Shown here: positions 4,757 to 5,210 of the stretch, piece by piece
Numbering within the stretch: position 1 is the first letter of the stretch
Layout: every line of letters begins with the position of its first letter
Assembly (NCBI GenBank): GCA_013362385.1
Contig: JABFWC010000327.1
Location: 1 to 5,210 of the forward strand
From: Pseudarthrobacter sp.
Lineage (GTDB): Bacteria; Actinomycetota; Actinomycetes; Actinomycetales; Micrococcaceae
DNA length: 5,210 bases
Direction of reading: 5' to 3'
The notes under the pieces: generated by a model
The model's database searches: none
Told to the model about the DNA's origin: nothing
Seen by the model: only the letters and a program-made list of their open reading frames with translations
Translations under genes and position numbers: made by a program

Positions 4757-5210
4757 GCCGCGGCCCGCAGCCTGCCGTTCTGGCATGGCTCCTCGACGCC
4801 GATCCCGCCATCCGCTGGCAGGTCCTCCGCGACGTTGCCGGAGCTCCGGCCGGGGAGGTTGGAACTGAACGGGACCGTGTGGCGACGTCGGGCTGGGGTG
4901 CGCAACTGCTTGCCCTTCAGGCACCGGACGGGCAGTGGGACGGCGGCACCTACTGGCCTGGGCACGACGACGGAACGGCCGGGCAGCCGTGGACTGCCAC
5001 TACCTACACCCTGCTGCTCCTGCGCGATTTCGGCCTCCATCCGGACAGCCCGCAAGCACGGCGCGCGGTCTCCCTGGTGCGGGACAACTGCCGCTGGGAA
5101 GAAGGCGGCCAACCATTCTTTGACGGCGAAGTGGAAGCCTGCGTTAACGGCATGACCGTCGCCCTCGGCGCCTACTTCGGACAAGACGTGGACGTCATCG
5201 TGAAGCGCCT
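4753..5210 (+). CDS. Squalene-cyclase-like alpha-toroid protein, N-terminal part
   Basis: The frame opens at GTG 4753, whose bases overlap the TGA stop of the preceding gene (GTGA), and stays open to the window end, giving 152 complete codons. The text resembles actinobacterial proteins usually labelled squalene cyclase or prenyltransferase-like, which share the alpha/alpha-toroid. It starts AVLAWLLDADPAIRWQVLRD (8-27), then has LLALQAPDGQWDGGTYWPG (52-70), close to the QxxDGxW repeat motif of terpenoid cyclases, then WTATTYTLLLLRDFGL (80-95) and FFDGEVEACVNGMTVALGAYF (122-142, with Cys130). Members of this group lack a demonstrated cyclase reaction as far as I know, and the DxDD catalytic motif of true cyclases is not in this part. 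No ribosome site precedes the GTG, so coupling to the upstream gene is the probable mode of translation. Confidence 0.85.
   Translation, partial: MSRGPQPAVLAWLLDADPAIRWQVLRDVAGAPAGEVGTERDRVATSGWGAQLLALQAPDGQWDGGTYWPGHDDGTAGQPWTATTYTLLLLRDFGLHPDSPQARRAVSLVRDNCRWEEGGQPFFDGEVEACVNGMTVALGAYFGQDVDVIVKR

Noticed and set aside
4172..4924. Minus-strand open frame of 250 codons opposite the UDG-like gene
   Set aside because: It has no motif and spans the junction of two coupled plus-strand genes; it is a codon-bias shadow.
4835..5155. 106-codon plus-strand frame inside the cyclase-like gene
   Set aside because: It lies in another frame than the GTG 4753 frame, which shows clear alpha-toroid motifs and is open to the end.

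Overview
The window looks like ordinary chromosomal DNA of a high-GC Gram-positive bacterium, most likely Micrococcaceae (Arthrobacter or Pseudarthrobacter type). The reasons are the strong G/C bias at third codon positions, GTG starts, TAnnnT-type -10 elements with poor -35 boxes, start/stop overlaps between genes, and the character of the proteins. The assignment is inferred from this style and not from a database match. All convincing genes lie on the + strand. I see no rRNA, tRNA, CRISPR array, insertion sequence or phage module.

Layout. (1) Positions 2-469 hold the C-terminal half of an aldo/keto reductase. Its TAG stop directly abuts the GTG start of an NmrA-like/QorB-like atypical SDR (470-1318), so the two form a small redox operon. 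A nested inverted repeat follows and may end that operon. (2) Positions 1406-1834 encode a small DUF4282 two-helix membrane protein with a Gly/Pro/Ser/Tyr-rich tail. (3) Positions 1928-3076 encode a sulfite-oxidase-fold molybdopterin oxidoreductase. It has the Moco-binding cysteine but no signal peptide, no haem domain and no canonical RNHxPVP motif. A candidate TTGACG-N17-TAGACC promoter lies upstream. A striking 12-bp perfect hairpin lies inside the start of the gene. (4) Positions 3108-3494 encode an Hsp15-like S4 RNA-binding protein, probably leaderless or nearly so, behind a TATACT -10 box. (5) Positions 3495-4011 are the remains of a four-helix membrane protein gene, broken by a frameshift near 3697, an in-frame TGA at 3847 and no recognisable start. 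(6) Positions 4139-4756 encode a protein resembling the uracil-DNA-glycosylase superfamily. Its stop overlaps by 4 bases the start of a squalene-cyclase-like alpha-toroid protein that runs off the window end (4753-5210).

The genes appear to be a string of short housekeeping or accessory units, and no defence or mobile system is evident. The items most worth a second look are the decayed membrane gene, the intragenic hairpin in the molybdoenzyme, the departures from catalytic motifs in the molybdoenzyme and the UDG-like protein, and the coupled UDG-like/cyclase-like pair.
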